Notes: a model not told the origin generated them from the letters alone. A stretch of DNA of 64,000 bases from Lepeophtheirus salmonis (GCF_016086655.4 NC_052131.2:11639940-11703939); one strand, 5' to 3'; positions 11,400 to 24,900 are shown, counted from the first letter of the stretch. Program-made: numbers and translations.

Positions 11400-14300
11400 T
11401 TGACGTGTAAGATTGACATTTGTACCGGACTTACTCTCTATGAGTGAGTGTTTGTATTAAAACGGTTTGTAGGGGGATGGGATGAGGAAGATAAAATTTC
11501 AAATACTTATAAGAACTACCCTTTATATAAAGACGACAAAGGAATGTTGATTGGGAGTTTAGTTTAGTAAGACTAGTATATTAAAATCTTCATTCTGCAG
11601 CAATGAGCATCAGCTATGGCGAAGGGTAAAAACAACGATATAGTGATACTTTAAGATCCGATAAGCAAAATTAAGGAAACGAATTATAATTATATACAAG
11701 CTGATCAATTTTTGGCAAGCCACTTTAAGATAAATATTTTTTAAATTATTACTGTTGGGATACATTACTTTGACTTACGAAACCCGCTCAAGAAATGAAG
11801 GAAACTCGTATGTCAATGTATAAAAACAACATTAGTTTATCTCTGAGTATTAGTATACTTTTTATTAAAGCCTCAGAGCTTATTATCATTTATCTAGTAG
11901 GAATTGACAATTATTAATGTAAGAAAAACAAACAATCTGTGTATAAACTGAAGTCACATTTGTTAGCTAATATATGTGATCTATTATTTACACATCTCAT
12001 TGTCTGTATATATTTATTTCCCAATTGGACATCCATTCTATAGATACTTTCAATATCTGATTTATAGTTAAATTTTTCTCCGTATTATAATATGGAGTCT
12101 CTCTGAGTCAAAGCCACTTTAACTTATAAACTTGATAATCATTTAATTAATATGAGGTACAGAGGGATGCCTTTATTTCTATTTTTTTTTATTATGTACC
12201 GTGATCCGTGCATCTGCTGCTCCCTCTTTTCTTCCTTAAAAAGCATATGGGACACTGAATCTCAAAAAACGCTGTTCTTTAGGGCTGTAAGTACTACACT
12301 TATAACTCTTCTTCAAATCTTTGGCGTTACTTTCTGTTATTCATGAGAAAAACACTCACGGTTACACTTTATACATAGATGTTATTTCCATAGAAAAATA
12401 TATAATAAGGAAACAAAATATTTTTGAAGGCAGCTTAGGATTTTGGGTAGGCGTCTTTCAGAATATTCTTGTTGAATAATTGAGCTTCGATAGAAAGAGA
12501 TTGAGTAGCCTAACGACCATGTTTTGAAGATTTTATTATTGCATTTTATAACATAAACCCTACTCATTTGTTTTTTATACATCAGCTGAACTAATTAAAT
12601 TGATTAAATGATTGGCCAAAACATTCCCTAAAAGGAAGATATTTATTATCTCCTTATTATGATGATTAAAATATTAATAATTTAAATGTGTTCTCTATTC
12701 CAACTCTTTTCTTTCTTTATATTTCCTAAACTACATCCTTCTTAGCTTACAGCTGAAATTTAGATTAACCTTTTTCGCAACTTTTTGCCTCAATATATTT
12801 ATCTATCCATAGCTATCATCTCAAGAATGAAAAAATAATTGTAACAGCTTCATAAAAAAAGCTGTTCTGGTTGCCAACAATAATAACAAAAACGTTCAAT
12901 CTTAAAGTACTTAAGATTTACAAAACAACCTATATTTGTATAAAAGACGTAAAATGACATTACCTATAATAATATTAAAGTGAGTCAAAGTTCAACCTTA
13001 GACTAAAGAAGTTCATCTTTATAACATGTATCTTTCTTTACAAATTAGCATTCCTTTTTCAATTCTTAATGATGCTTCACTATTCTTTCTTGACCATTGA
13101 GTTTTATGAGGGTATCCCAATTCAAAGAGACTATCCCATAAAAACGGCTATTCAAACTTACCTACATACATAAAAGGTAGTAAATTAGTAAATACACAGA
13201 ATGATGTGATTTTTCTTTATATTATTGAGCGAATTTCCGAATCGCATAAAACAATAAATCCATCAAACATGTTGATAAAAATGTGTGTACTATTTAAGAC
13301 AAATAACCCTCCAATATAATTAAAAAAGTTTTATAATCATGTTTTTATCATATCTCAGACATAGACATAAAGTGTATGTAGTACACAAGTAACTTTTCCA
13401 AAACCCAAATTCATCATCATGTCTACTCAAACTTGACTTGGTCTTTGTGAGACAACATATCGGCTGACAGAGATGAGTGTAAACTATAAACTTGCTCGCT
13501 CATATGTTTGAATTTTAAAAATAAGGATATAAATTAATATGACTATTAATATTTTGCATGTTATATAAGATACATTTTTCTTAAATATACGCTCACCGGT
13601 ATTTCAACCATTTTCGTATCCCTAGTTATATACCAAATCCTACTTATTTATTTGAAAAAGTATTAGCTTAATAATAATGCAAGTACAAAAATTTTCTTTT
13701 TGATTTCTTATCCGGCTCGACCAGACTCTAATAAATGAATACTCGGTTCAAATCAAAATTAAATATCAAATACAACAATTATATATATTTACGTAATGTT
13801 TTATCTTTTCAAACCTGTACTACTAGAGTTTAGACTTAAACTTTATTTGGAAACATATGGACTTGGGTTTGTCATTGATTCAGAAAAAAGGATTTCTGAT
13901 ACGGATTGGCCTAGGTAAGTAACTTTATTTACCTATATGGACCTTTATAAACTCTATGATATCCAGTAAATAACTATTTTGATGTTAAATGCTTAAAACA
14001 TAAGCGTTCTGTGGATATATCTTTTTTTTGTTAAAAATAGAAAAATCAAATCATGAATTTAATTAGGTAAACTGTAGAATTTGTATTAAATTGGCAACTA
14101 GTGTTTCCGTATAATCTTGACCACTAGTGCGTTTGTATCTCAAACAAATTGAAACTCAATCAGGTTTATTGTTAAATTAGATCCTCAAGAGTTAAATACT
14201 CTTTCAAAAGTAAGTAATTATTTATATTGATTTTAAATTTGTTAATATTGTTCCGGAAAAGATTAAATGCCAAAACGTTATTCATACATGAAAAAAAAAA

Positions 14301-15190
14301 CCTACAAAAATATTATTTTTTTGTAAATATTTATTTCAAACATTTTGTAGGCCTAACGCTAGTATATTGCTAAATAAAGTTTGCATTTCTCTGGAAAGAT
14401 AGTTTATTGATATTCTTTTTTTTTTAAAGCACTTTGCAAAAAGTTTATAACTTTATGCTAGTGTTCAGATACGGAGAAAAAATTTCTAGCTTAATCCAAG
14501 AGTTCAAATGCTGAATAAAACCCTACTAACCATAAAGAAAGGAATATTTCAAGACCAAAATATATTTTTGAGTACAGTTTGGTAATGTGAGCCTATTTGA
14601 GTATAAAGCTTTCTTTTTGTTAACATTCACTATTCTTAACGGGATTCAATGCTTTAACTTTACAGTTGTGTTACTGAATTTTAAAAGTTTTATTGATTTT
14701 CTTTTTCATAAGTGATACATGAGGTATAATACTTATTTTTCATTTTGAAAAACAAAAACAAATTGTAGCCCAACAAACTACTTCGCATACTCAAACGAAT
14801 ACTGACAAGTGAATTTCTTAATTTTTATCAACCTCAAAAATTTTCTCAAAATTATAGCAAGAGTAAAATATTATAATAATAAATTGAAATCGAAAACACT
14901 CAAAAAGATGATATTTCTTTAAAATTTAAACTAATAACAGATTCGTAATCAAAGCGTCAATAATTGTGATTTAAGTTATATATCAGGCTTAGAACCTACG
15001 TTGATTCTTAATTAAACTCCAAATTTCATTGTTACTCACTATCAAATTTTGTTCATAGCCCATCGAACTTTGAACTTATTTTGTTTTTTAACAAAGTAGA
15101 GCTAAATAGTACATAGGTAAACATAAAAACAAAAAAACAGTGAAAAAGGCAAAATAAACCAAAAATTTATTTCTTATTATATACATTTAC
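11400..15190. other. AT-rich non-coding DNA
   Basis: About 3.8 kb with no convincing frame, RNA gene or transposon domain. Stray short frames are of random character. Confidence 0.5.
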
Positions 15191-15191
15191 G

Positions 15192-15852
15192 TTAGACTGC
15201 CCTGTTTTCGAGTGAATATTTCATTTACCCAGCATAAATATCTCTTTTACGATGGACAATAAAAAAAACTGACTTTGGCAAAGTTTGACACCTCACAGAC
15301 TATTCTTATCCTAGTACAAGGGATTTTAGTTTGGAAAATTTGTATTTTTGGGCCAAAATTTGTCACTTGTAGGTATCTTCTACCGTCACAAACATGATGT
15401 CCTAAGTTAAAAATGGTACTCTTAATATTTTTTGAGATTATGTTCATCAGTTAAAAATATTGTGCGCCTTATTTTTTTAATAATTAAAGGGCCCTAAGAT
15501 GTGGTCGACGGTTTGCAGTTTCATTTGTGTATTAACAACAACTAACGTTTAAACTAAGGCTAAATTCTGATATGTTTTGTTTGATGGAACACGGAAACTG
15601 CAAATAATAAATCATATCTTAGGCTCCTTACATTATTAATATTTGACGCATAGTCTTTGGCAAGGTAAAAGAAGCTTTAAAATAGCTGATTTGGCACAAA
15701 AAATAAAATTTTACAAACTAAAATGGCATGTACCAGGCCAGAAATATCCTGTGTGATCTCAAACTTTGATAATTCAATTTTTCTATTGTCCCAGCAGAAA
15801 AATTCTTTGTACAAGTAGATCAAAATACTAACTCAAAGACGGGACAGTACAA
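15192..15852. mobile_element. Non-autonomous foldback DNA element, copy 2
   Basis: Ends TTAGACTGCCCTGT (15192-15205) and ACGGGACAGTACAA (15839-15852) match copy 1 at 7707. The whole 661 bp is a near-palindrome. GGACAATAAAAAAAACTG and TTTTAGTTTGGAAAATTTG on the left are mirrored by TTTCTATTGTCCCAGC and ACAAACTAAAATGG on the right. Near the middle, arms 15486-15522 and 15594-15630 pair (CCTAAGAT...TTTGCAGTTTC). It has no coding capacity. Confidence 0.8.
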
Positions 15853-15859
15853 TTTAAAT

Positions 15860-17600
15860 ACTATATATTGGGTAGTTTGCCTCTTCTCAAGGTTGACCCT
15901 AAGTTGGTGCTTCTCATAAATTAAAAACTTAGGTAGGTATGAAAAGTGTATTATAAAATACATAATTTAAGTTAATATTTTAAAAAGGATAACGAGTGGG
16001 TCTTAAAACATGTGTAGAATAAATTAATTGGATTATTGGTTCTAATCATGCTCCATTTTTCTTTATGCAAAAAAAAAAGAGTAAATCTTCAAGTCATTCC
16101 TGATCCCTTTATATTATATATATTGCAAATAATCTCTCTCTTTGCAAAAAGGATCCACCGCATTCTACACAACATTCATAGGACTATATATTGTTAACAA
16201 TTTTTAAGACCATAAAGGAAAAATAATTTTGGACTTAATTATCCTATAAAACATTTCGATATAAGTACATATCAGAATACATTGTATGTAGTATTGATTT
16301 AGTCAAAGAAGGAAATGTGTTCGTTAACAAAGACAAGGTTTTTTTGATGATGATTACAACATTAAAGGTGACAAATCGAAAACACGATGAAACGAAATGT
16401 GTGGTGAGTTAACAAAAAAAAACAATCTGAGCAAAAATCAGAAAAAGGAGGATTGTACAATTTATAATTTTATAATTAAATCATATTAAATATTTTATTG
16501 ATATATTTTTAGTCTTTGTCTTCTAATTTTTCAGGATGAGTACATAAATATGTATATATAGATGTTGAATTTTTGATACTTTAATAACAATTTGCAGGTT
16601 TTTCAAAGGATGAATTAGAACAATTTTGTTGAATAAAATGAACAATAATTACATACAAAATACGAATTTATTTTAGGATTTATGTTAAGACAATTCTTAT
16701 TGCTTGTTTGTGTGTTGACCAACCATATTTCTTGCATAATTTAGATTTTGTATAATAACTTTTTTATCAAACAAGGAATTGTCATCAAAGCTCCCAACAC
16801 TATTTAATAGGGGTTGACTCAGCGGCAGGGCCTGTAATGTCAGACATTTATAAAAAATGAAGAGTTTTACACTATATATTCCTTTTTAATTTATAACTAT
16901 TATGAATATTAATAAATTTATAAGAATGTTATATGTACTTGACGAAATAATGTATGAAGATTAAATAGATAATGGAATCACAAAATTACTAAAGTGTCAT
17001 TTTCTCTTCACCAACCAAGAGGCATTTTAAATTAAATAACTTTCTATATTTTATAGAGAGAGAGTTTTTGAGGGTGGAAGATTATAATTTGCAAAGTTCT
17101 TAAAAATAAATTCCTCTACACGCATGATAGATGTGGTAACCCACCTTTACACTGACTTATTGATGGAAACAGCTTAGATCTTTAATTTGAAACATTTGTT
17201 AATTCATTTTTTCATCTGTCTACATTTTTTTTTTAATTATTACTTTGTTAATTTTTTATTATTCTTCTATGCTCTACTTTTGTCTCTTTTGATTAGTATA
17301 TTCTTGAAGATAAATTAATACTTTTTACGAATCATTGCAATTTCTGTAATATTAATTTGTTCTATATTGTTTTTTCCTTGAGCCAGAAATATTTAGCAAA
17401 AATGCATTCAACATTTAATAATTATATTCCTTGAATATACAGTCATGCGTATAAGTATGTTTTTTACATAGATACCCTATTATTATAACCAAAACAATCC
17501 ACGATAGCATAAAATGATAAAAATAAGAAATGCTTATTGATAATAATTGATCTAAACTTTGTCTACTTTGATAAACCGAAAAATTTATATATTTCAATTG
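15860..17600. other. AT-rich non-coding DNA
   Basis: No gene or recognisable repeat. Confidence 0.5.
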
Positions 17601-17617
17601 AAATTCAATAATTTAAA

Positions 17618-17936
17618 AAATACATTGCAAAAGTTTAGTCACCCCTTTAATTAATAGTCATTGTGTAATCTTTATTTGTGATAACTTCCTTCTTTTATTA
17701 TATTTTACAATTAAGTTAAAATACATTGTAGAAGGAATATTTTACTACTCTTCAATACTTAATGGCTCGAATTCTTGGATATTTTTGGGTGTTCTGTCGT
17801 GAACCCTTTTTTTTAACTCACCCCAAAGATTTTCAACAGGATTGAAGTCTGGATTGAGGGAAAGCCAGTCCAAAACCTTATACTTACTTCTTTTACTCGT
17901 TTGAATTTTGGGGTTCGAGAAGATATAATTTATTAA
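17618..17936 (-). mobile_element. Tc1-like transposase C-terminus with 3' terminal repeat
   Basis: The minus strand reads NPKIQTSKRS, then YKVLDWLSLNPDFNPVENLW, then GELKKRVHDRTPKNIQE before a stop. This is the classic Tc1 end, with SPDLNPIENLW altered to NPDFNPVENLW, and the DPKHTS-type block altered to NPKIQTS so the catalytic Asp is lost. Past the stop, GGGGTGACTAAACTTTTGCA (rc of 17624-17643) looks like a Tc1-family terminal inverted repeat. The N-terminal two thirds are missing, cut off where the neighbouring mariner relic begins. Confidence 0.85.
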
Positions 17937-17975
17937 CTAATAATAGAATTTCAACAAAATTAATACTGAATATAG

Positions 17976-18560
17976 ATGTTAGTCGGAGCTTTCTTAATCA
18001 TTAATGTAGCCGCCCTTAGCAGCAATGGTGGCTTCCAGGCAGTGGCGGATGTAATCCTATGTCATGACTCATGGTGTCTCAGTGCTGGCTTTGATGGCTT
18101 CGGTATATGGATGACGGACACTGTAGGCTTTCCTACCGACATGTACTCCAAAGGCATAGTCAAAAGGCTTGGAATCAGGGCTGCAGGGTACCAAAAGTGT
18201 CAAAAAAGATTTCAAAAGAACTCAAAGACTCATTCAAAAGAATTTTAATACGAAGGCAATGGGGCTCTTTCATAATTGGTGTCAAAAGTGGTCTTTTTAC
18301 CCTTAAAAGGCTCTTTCTACCCTTTTTTTATAGCTCTTTGGACAGGCTGGAGTAAAACCACGATATCTTTTGCTTGCCCCCTCATAGACTGTGATTGGCC
18401 TGGGCTGTTTCCTTTAGCTCCTCCAATCCAGGTTGATCTTTCTGACAGACACTCTTAAATGTTTTGGAATTGTTGAAGCTGTAGACGGTGGTCTTGAAAA
18501 TGTTTAACTGCTTGGAGTAAGTGAATGAATAATCCTCAATCATATTCAAGTGTCCTTTTC
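17976..18560 (-). mobile_element. Mariner/maT-like transposase relic
   Basis: The minus strand reads PCSPDSKPFDYAFGVHVG, then RKAYSVRHPYTEAIKAST, and ends DYIRHCLEATIAAKGGYI. This is the third catalytic block (SPDxxPxDY) and conserved C-terminus of mariner. The part above 18190 gives weaker N-terminal-like sequence (FKTTVYSFNNSKTFK) with the middle of the protein missing. It is internally deleted and interrupted by stops. Confidence 0.8.
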
Positions 18561-18569
18561 TTGACTTGT

Positions 18570-19050
18570 ACGTAAGCTAAAGAGCTTCAGTTTGCTTCGT
18601 TTTGTAACTAATTGTTTATGCTTTAATATATCGAAATAAGAATTGATTTCAATGACTCAACCTTCATTCATTATTGAATTATTGAATCTGATTTCAATGG
18701 ATCACTTGGTATTAGTTCTACGGTGCAGAATGATTATTGCATTTGTGTTTTCTATTTTTTGAGAGGTGTTAAGTTTTTTTTCCCACAAAATTAATTTAAA
18801 GACAAAGTTAACACTTGTGATTCAACTGGGATCTTAGGCGTTGACTTTCTGTTAATTTGGTCTTTTACCCATGATGTTTTTTCAAAGAACAGGATAGTAG
18901 TCTTTTTCATATAATGTAATATTCTACCCATTCTTGAATATCCCATTATTTGTCATAACAAAAATTTAAAAAAAAAAGTGCTCATATTCTCATTGTGGAA
19001 AGAGGAACATCTGAGTGAGATATTCAATAAAATAAGATTAGTAGAGGAAG
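18570..19050. other. AT-rich non-coding DNA
   Basis: Nothing recognisable. Confidence 0.4.
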
Positions 19051-19054
19051 GAGA

Positions 19055-19300
19055 ACCTAAGCATTTGTTAATGTGAGAGTTTTTTTGTTGTTGTTGGCAT
19101 CCTGAACATTTGTTCTTTTTTGTTTTTGCAAAGCTGTTATCATTATTTTTCCATCATTGTCTTTGTTTCTGTTCATAAAAACAGAGAGTAACATTGAGGA
19201 TTTGTTAGGAAATTATAAGTGTATGTAATTTCTTGTCCGACTAAGAGTAGAAATTTTAGTATCTGTACTTGGTCTCCAGACCATCTGTTGTGAATCCCTG
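19055..19300 (-). repeat. Dispersed repeat family A, copy 2
   Basis: On the plus strand AAGCATTTGTTAATGTGAGAG, GCAAAGCTGTTATCATTATT, GAGAGTAACATTGAGGATTT and ACTAAGAGTAGAAATTTTAG match copy 3 block for block. The last two are the reverse complement of the end of copy 1. Confidence 0.65.
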
Positions 19301-19884
19301 TATGCCAATGTTAAATATACATAGAATTCAAATTACAAAACATTATTTTTTGTTGTCAATGGGCAAGTTTACAGAATCAGCAAGGGATCAAATAGTTATT
19401 TGCATCACTGTATATTATGAAATAATTTAACGTGAGTTTTCCCTTGATTTCTTGTTGATGTAAACACGGATAAATCCTGGGAAAACAGAAACCCTACTTG
19501 ATACAAATTACTCTATAGAACATTCATTATCTCAATTGTAAGTGGATAATCATTGATCAAAACACTTGCAGTCCCATTATCTCACAACCCAAGCTATTAC
19601 TTTATTTTAAAAAGGAAAAGAAAGAAGATAAAGATTTGTCTTCTTTTTCTAAGGTGACACTGTTTTTTTTTCTTTCGAGCTATAAAAATAAGAAACTTTG
19701 TTAAAATTTACTCGCAATATCACTTTTTATTTAAACTATAAGTGGATAATCATAATTAGAGATGTGAGCATTGTATAATTTCTGGTAAGGGTAAACACCA
19801 CGCCTTGGAAAATGTCATAAGGATATATTGTTAACATTGAGAGACAAGAAATCTGCTAATTACTATAAGCTATACTTATGGTTG

Positions 19885-20150
19885 TAGATCTGAAGCATTT
19901 GTTAGCTTGCAAGTTTTTTTCTTATGAACATTCTAAATAATGTTTATTTTTGCTAAGTTGTTATAATTATTTTTTCATTCCTAACCTATTTATGCCAAAA
20001 TATTGAGAACATGTTAGTAAATTTGTGTCTGTGCTCATACAAAACGGAGAGTAACATTAAGGATTTCTCAGGGAATTATAAGTACATGTCCTTGTTAGAC
20101 AAAGAGTAGAATTGAGGATCAGAAAGTGAGGAATTCCTGCATATGTCTTT
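19885..20150 (-). repeat. Dispersed repeat family A, copy 3
   Basis: Same orientation as copy 2 about 840 bp away. GGAGAGTAACATTAAGGATT, GGAATTATAAGTACATGTCC and AAAGAGTAGAATTGAGGATC are close to the consensus; reverse-complemented they align with 6755-6830. The spacer between copies 2 and 3 has its own short direct repeat, TAAGTGGATAATCAT (about 19540 and 19739). Confidence 0.65.
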
Positions 20151-20159
20151 GGTTGATAT

Positions 20160-22950
20160 AAATTGGGACTTATGTTTTTATTGTTCATCGCACACCAAAC
20201 TTAACAAAACGTCTCTACAGCTATGCTGCTTCACTCTAAAACCTAATTCCAATTTTAGGGATAGCATGTTCATTGTCAATTTCATTTTTTACGTGCAAAA
20301 AGTGCGTACGATTTAGAATTCTAACTATTGTGCTCCTTGCTCGTTGATGCATTAGAAATTTCAAAAAAGGCAGGATTATTTAATATGAGGATTCATATCT
20401 TGCTCTTACCAAAATATACTTTGTTTTAAAATTTTGCTCACTGTAATTTAGACAATATTTACATCCCTACTCATAGTTCAAAATAAATACAGTCTATATC
20501 CCAGTTATATTAACTCCAACCTTCATTTTAAGACTACTTTAATTAATTGAGTCAATAAGTTCCTAGTTCAAATTTAAGCCGAGGTAATACAACTGGCCCA
20601 TATTTCTCACTATCTGAGATAACACTGTATTTCCAAATACAAAAGTGAGTGATACCATCTCGAATTGCATTTGTACCTGATCCATCTTTCAACATTATGT
20701 TATTTCATATTTGTTGTTTTATTTTACTAGTAAAGTGATCAGGAGGTAAATAATACAACAACTACACAAAACCATTTTATCCATTCATGTTTTGTTTTTC
20801 ATACTCTGAGGGGAGTCCTAATCAACCATTTCTGATGATGAAAGAATGTTTACTTTGTCTGTAAATATATTATTATTGGTTGGTATTTATTAGCTATTTT
20901 TTTGTAAGCAAAATACAAATATATTTATTTTTTCTGTAAAAACAAGCATTGTATGAACTTATTTATCAATTCTGTAAACATAACTCACCTCTAAATAACA
21001 AAACTTTTATTATTATTACTCCTCTTTTGAATTGTTTGCTCAAAATTTGTACATAACATGTGCACCACCACATCTTTACGAAATCCCCTAAAAGGGCATG
21101 ATGGATGATGAAATGGAATCAAAATAAGGACAAATAAATCAAGGGATTCGTTGATTGTAGAGAGGGGTTCATTATACCATTTTCATGATATTTTGTGTAC
21201 ATGATGTGTGCATTGTTAAAAATATGTATATTATTGAGTGATAAGGAGTATTTTGTTGATTTAGTGGTAGTCAGTACTATCTCTATAGATTGTACGAAAG
21301 GGTGTGTGTGGTGTTGTGTATATTTAGTCATGATCGGTGAGATTTAGTAATGATCTTGGATGAGAAAACATAATATTTGTAGAAGGTTTCAACATTTGTG
21401 AATAAACATTTGAAAATGTCCCAAAATAATACAGTACACCATTGAATTACGAATATGCAAGACTCATTGCTGTGGGACAATTGAGTGGAAAATGAGCGCA
21501 ATTCAAATTTTCAGTTCATTTTTGGTTTTATGATTTATGAAAAATCTCTTAAAATTTAGACCCTGTTGCTCTAACTTCCCTTTATTTTAAGCTGGGAACA
21601 ACTGAAGCCACAACTTGTCAGCTTTTTTAAATGTAATCTCGCCTGAAATTTAAACTTAAGTAGTTCAACCGTGCTGAATGTTTATCGATTTTTTCCTTTT
21701 TTTGTATATATTCTTACATAGACTGCTCTACTCTACCTCGTAGAGGGGATTTAAAAAAAACTTCTTAATGATAAACATCATCCTTGCAACAAATAGATCG
21801 AGCTTGAGAATTTTCTAGATGGCCAAAATTATACTTTGGCCTAAGAGTTGTCTAATTTTCGACAAACACTTCGATAACCAGCTCTCGATCAATGACAATA
21901 GTTGCTTACAAGCAGTTCGAAGGAATGAGTGCCTGGATAGAAGTGTCTAAGAAAATAAACAGACAAAATTTAAACGGGTCCATCCCTAGGAAAAAGAAAT
22001 AATTTAACCCAAAAACTGATCTTGAACTTAGTCCATCAAACTAAATTGACTAACATCTGATAACAATGTGTCTATTGCATATATTTACAAGAAACTAAAT
22101 GGTTGCATATTATTGCCTTCAGTAGTTGGTTGGCATCTTATTATTGCAACTTGTTTGTAGGTTCAAGACATATCTCGTCATCGAAATGTAAAACTTGTAT
22201 GTTATTAATATTCAAATAGACTGCTTCATCAAGTGTTTATTCGCGGTATATCTGTTTTATATTACAGATTATATTGTGTAAATATCTGTGTTAATTTTTC
22301 CTTCATTCGTCACATTCAATTTAATTGTTAATCGTCTCTATTTCGTAAAAATAGAATAAATGTGTTTTAGACAACCAAAACATTCAAAGAAAATGTTATG
22401 ACTCTTATTGTAACTATTATGTAGAAACATTAGGTAACAAATTATCACTGGTACAAGTTGGGATTTGTATAATTTGTTACTGTTACAATCAGTAATTTTT
22501 ACAAGTTTTTACTATTACAGTAAGGATATTGTAATTGTTGCAATTGAAAAATGAGATCAAGTCATCTTAATGTAAAATTTACTAGAGAATAAGGCTATTT
22601 TTTTTTTTTTGTTATAACTCTTTTATTATAGCAAATTTAAACGTAATTTTTTCACATATTATAGATATCATATATTACATACTAATTCTATCATTAAAAA
22701 ATCGTCAAAATCGAGCAACCCCAAGTCTAAAAAACAGCAACGATTTAATTATTATTAAAAAGAAAAATAGAAGAAAAGAGAAGAAGAACAATCGACGAAA
22801 AAAAATAATTGTCAATATTTGTGAGTAGACAGGATTAACGTAGCAGAGCATTTCTTCCTAAATGAATTAGGGTAGTATTGAAATGTTTAACTGGACTCCG
22901 TGGTATTTATTTCTGTAAAAAGAAACCCCGTAATAAATGTATCTTTCTTA
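20160..22950. other. AT-rich non-coding DNA
   Basis: About 2.8 kb with no gene, RNA or transposon domain recognised; a frame at 21119-21331 has no supporting feature. Confidence 0.5.
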
Positions 22951-22959
22951 TTAGTTCAT

Positions 22960-24900
22960 AGTATTTCCCTTCAATGAAGAGGGAGTTGAGAATCAATATC
23001 GCTTCAGAGACGTAACCACTACGCCATGAAGGGAGTTCATGGGTATTTTGCTTCAAAGGTTAAATTATACATTGCACTTTGGAGATTCGATTACTGAAAA
23101 ATCTGACACTTTTCTGTATAGAAGATAAAAATTTTAACTCATTTCTTCTCACAGCATCGACACTGCAGCTAGAAACTTCAATCCCTGGAAGTGAGAAAGA
23201 CTTAACAAAACATAACTCGCTAAGAACACCACATATCTGAAGATAGTCGTCATAGTTGGATAAGATCCTTGTTTTCTCGATGTTGATGGAGAGGCCATAA
23301 TTTTTTTTTGGAAATCCTGAATGACTTCAATAGCGTGGGAAATGGAATATACCAGTTTTTTTTTGTGTTCCCGTTGGAAATAACTTGTGACTTTTCATTT
23401 ATTTTCAGGCCTAATGCTGTTCAAGTAATTCATTACGATTAGAAATAGGGATGGCGATAGCTGCCGAGCTCCATGCTGAATGCATAACTTAGAATGAACT
23501 CTGGGAATGTCAATTCTCGATGACGAGTTCCTAAGGATGGTCGAGACCATATAAACAAACCCATCCAGCAGTCTGTACCTATATAGCTGTTCGACAATGC
23601 ACTTGTGTGAAGAAAGTATCGTATACCTTTGCTAAGTCGACAAAAATTGTAGTGTACTTGGAGGATGCACATAAGTATATACCAGTTTGTAAAGAGCGCA
23701 GTATATCTAGCAGGTGTGACGCTATACATCCTGATCTGTTGATATTATATGAAGGCAAATCCTGAAAGTCTTCGATTAAATATTCCGGTTAGTATTTTAT
23801 ATGAGCTATTCACGAGAGAAATGGGTCTGTAATGTTTAATATCTTCCTTCATACTTCTTCGAGGATGGGAGAAAATAAATTTTTAAACCTTTTGAAAAAT
23901 TCATAAGGCAACCTTGATGGTCCAGGGCTTTTAATTTTTTTGTCATAATCCTGGACGAACTTTATAATTTCTTCTTTTGGTGACGGGTTAGTAAATATCT
24001 AAAAATATATCACGATTCAAATCATTTTGATAATTTCTTTTCAGTTCTTCCAGGATACCAATTTTGAAATCACAAAGGTTTCCACTATGTTGGATCTTTC
24101 AACAACTTCCTGTTCAAACAGAAGTCACATAGTCTATTCGACTTACGGACTGAACAACTATATAATTTGGAATAAAATCTGCATTTTTCTGCCGATATTT
24201 TCTCGGGGTCCTCCGATTTTTAGACCCAGGCAAGTTTTGTAGAAGTCATTTTTCCTCCAGGAGGATTTTTTTCCAGATATTTGAAGGAAGATTTCCCTTT
24301 TAAATTCAACTCGACAAATTTAATTCCTTTTTCTTATCAGTGTTCCAATATTTTCATATTCTATAATCTCCTCCAATTTTTCAATCGTGCTAGTATTATC
24401 ATCTCTCATTTCTTCCAGATGCTTTTCAGATTTTTTTTCTTTCGAAGGCAGCCTCTTTTCCTTTATAAATGAATATTTTCTTTGCTGAATTTTCGATATT
24501 TCTTAGGTAATCTCATGAAGAGATTTTACCTCCATCTTATAACAATTTGTTCCTTTTAATGATTTCAGACACCTCGCCACAAGTTCCTTCCGCTTCTAGG
24601 AGAGCCACATTCAGTTTCCAGAAGGACCTTCAAGGTTTTTATGGATCATTAAATGCTGCAAAAACTGGACAACGTTTATAAATGTACGGTGGGAACTCCA
24701 TAAACTCTGCCTAAAGATTTTCCAATCTACTTAAAGACATAACATAATCAAGTCGACTTCGTATTTTATTACAAGATCTTGTAATCCCCGTAAAAGTCAT
24801 TTTTGGTGCAAACTCATAAAACACAAGCCACAGGTCCACTACAAGAGAATAACTATGATTGAAACTTTGATAGATGCCATGTAATTTTTTTACTCTTTTT
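22960..24900 (-). mobile_element. Decayed LINE (non-LTR retrotransposon): endonuclease end and reverse transcriptase
   Basis: Minus-strand fragments appear in the correct LINE order. At 24849-24717 is the end of an AP-type endonuclease (VVDLWLVFYEFAPKMTFTG, then NKIRSRLDYVMSLSRLENL). At about 24600 is the linker FWKLNVALLEAE. At about 23830 is HYRPISLVNSSYKIL (RT motif 1-2), and at about 23650-23612 is FVDLAKVYDTF (motif A with its Asp). At about 23475-23431 is ARQLSPSLFLIVMN (motif B), and at about 23300-23270 GLSINIEKTRILSN (motif D). Motif C (YADD) between B and D was not found and seems deleted. Stops and frameshifts throughout show it is dead. The WKLN linker and PISL motif suggest an L1/Tx1-like clade. 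Confidence 0.88.
22975..23040 (-). repeat. Possible tRNA-like (SINE-type) head at the LINE 3' end
   Basis: The minus strand carries TGGCGTAGTGGTTA, an exact match to the pol III box A pattern. About 32 nt on, GATTCTCAACTCC is only a poor box B. It sits just downstream of the last LINE reverse transcriptase motif, on the same strand. It may be coincidence. Confidence 0.25.

Noticed and set aside
17976..18458. Three overlapping plus-strand frames
   Set aside because: Antisense shadows of the mariner relic on the minus strand.
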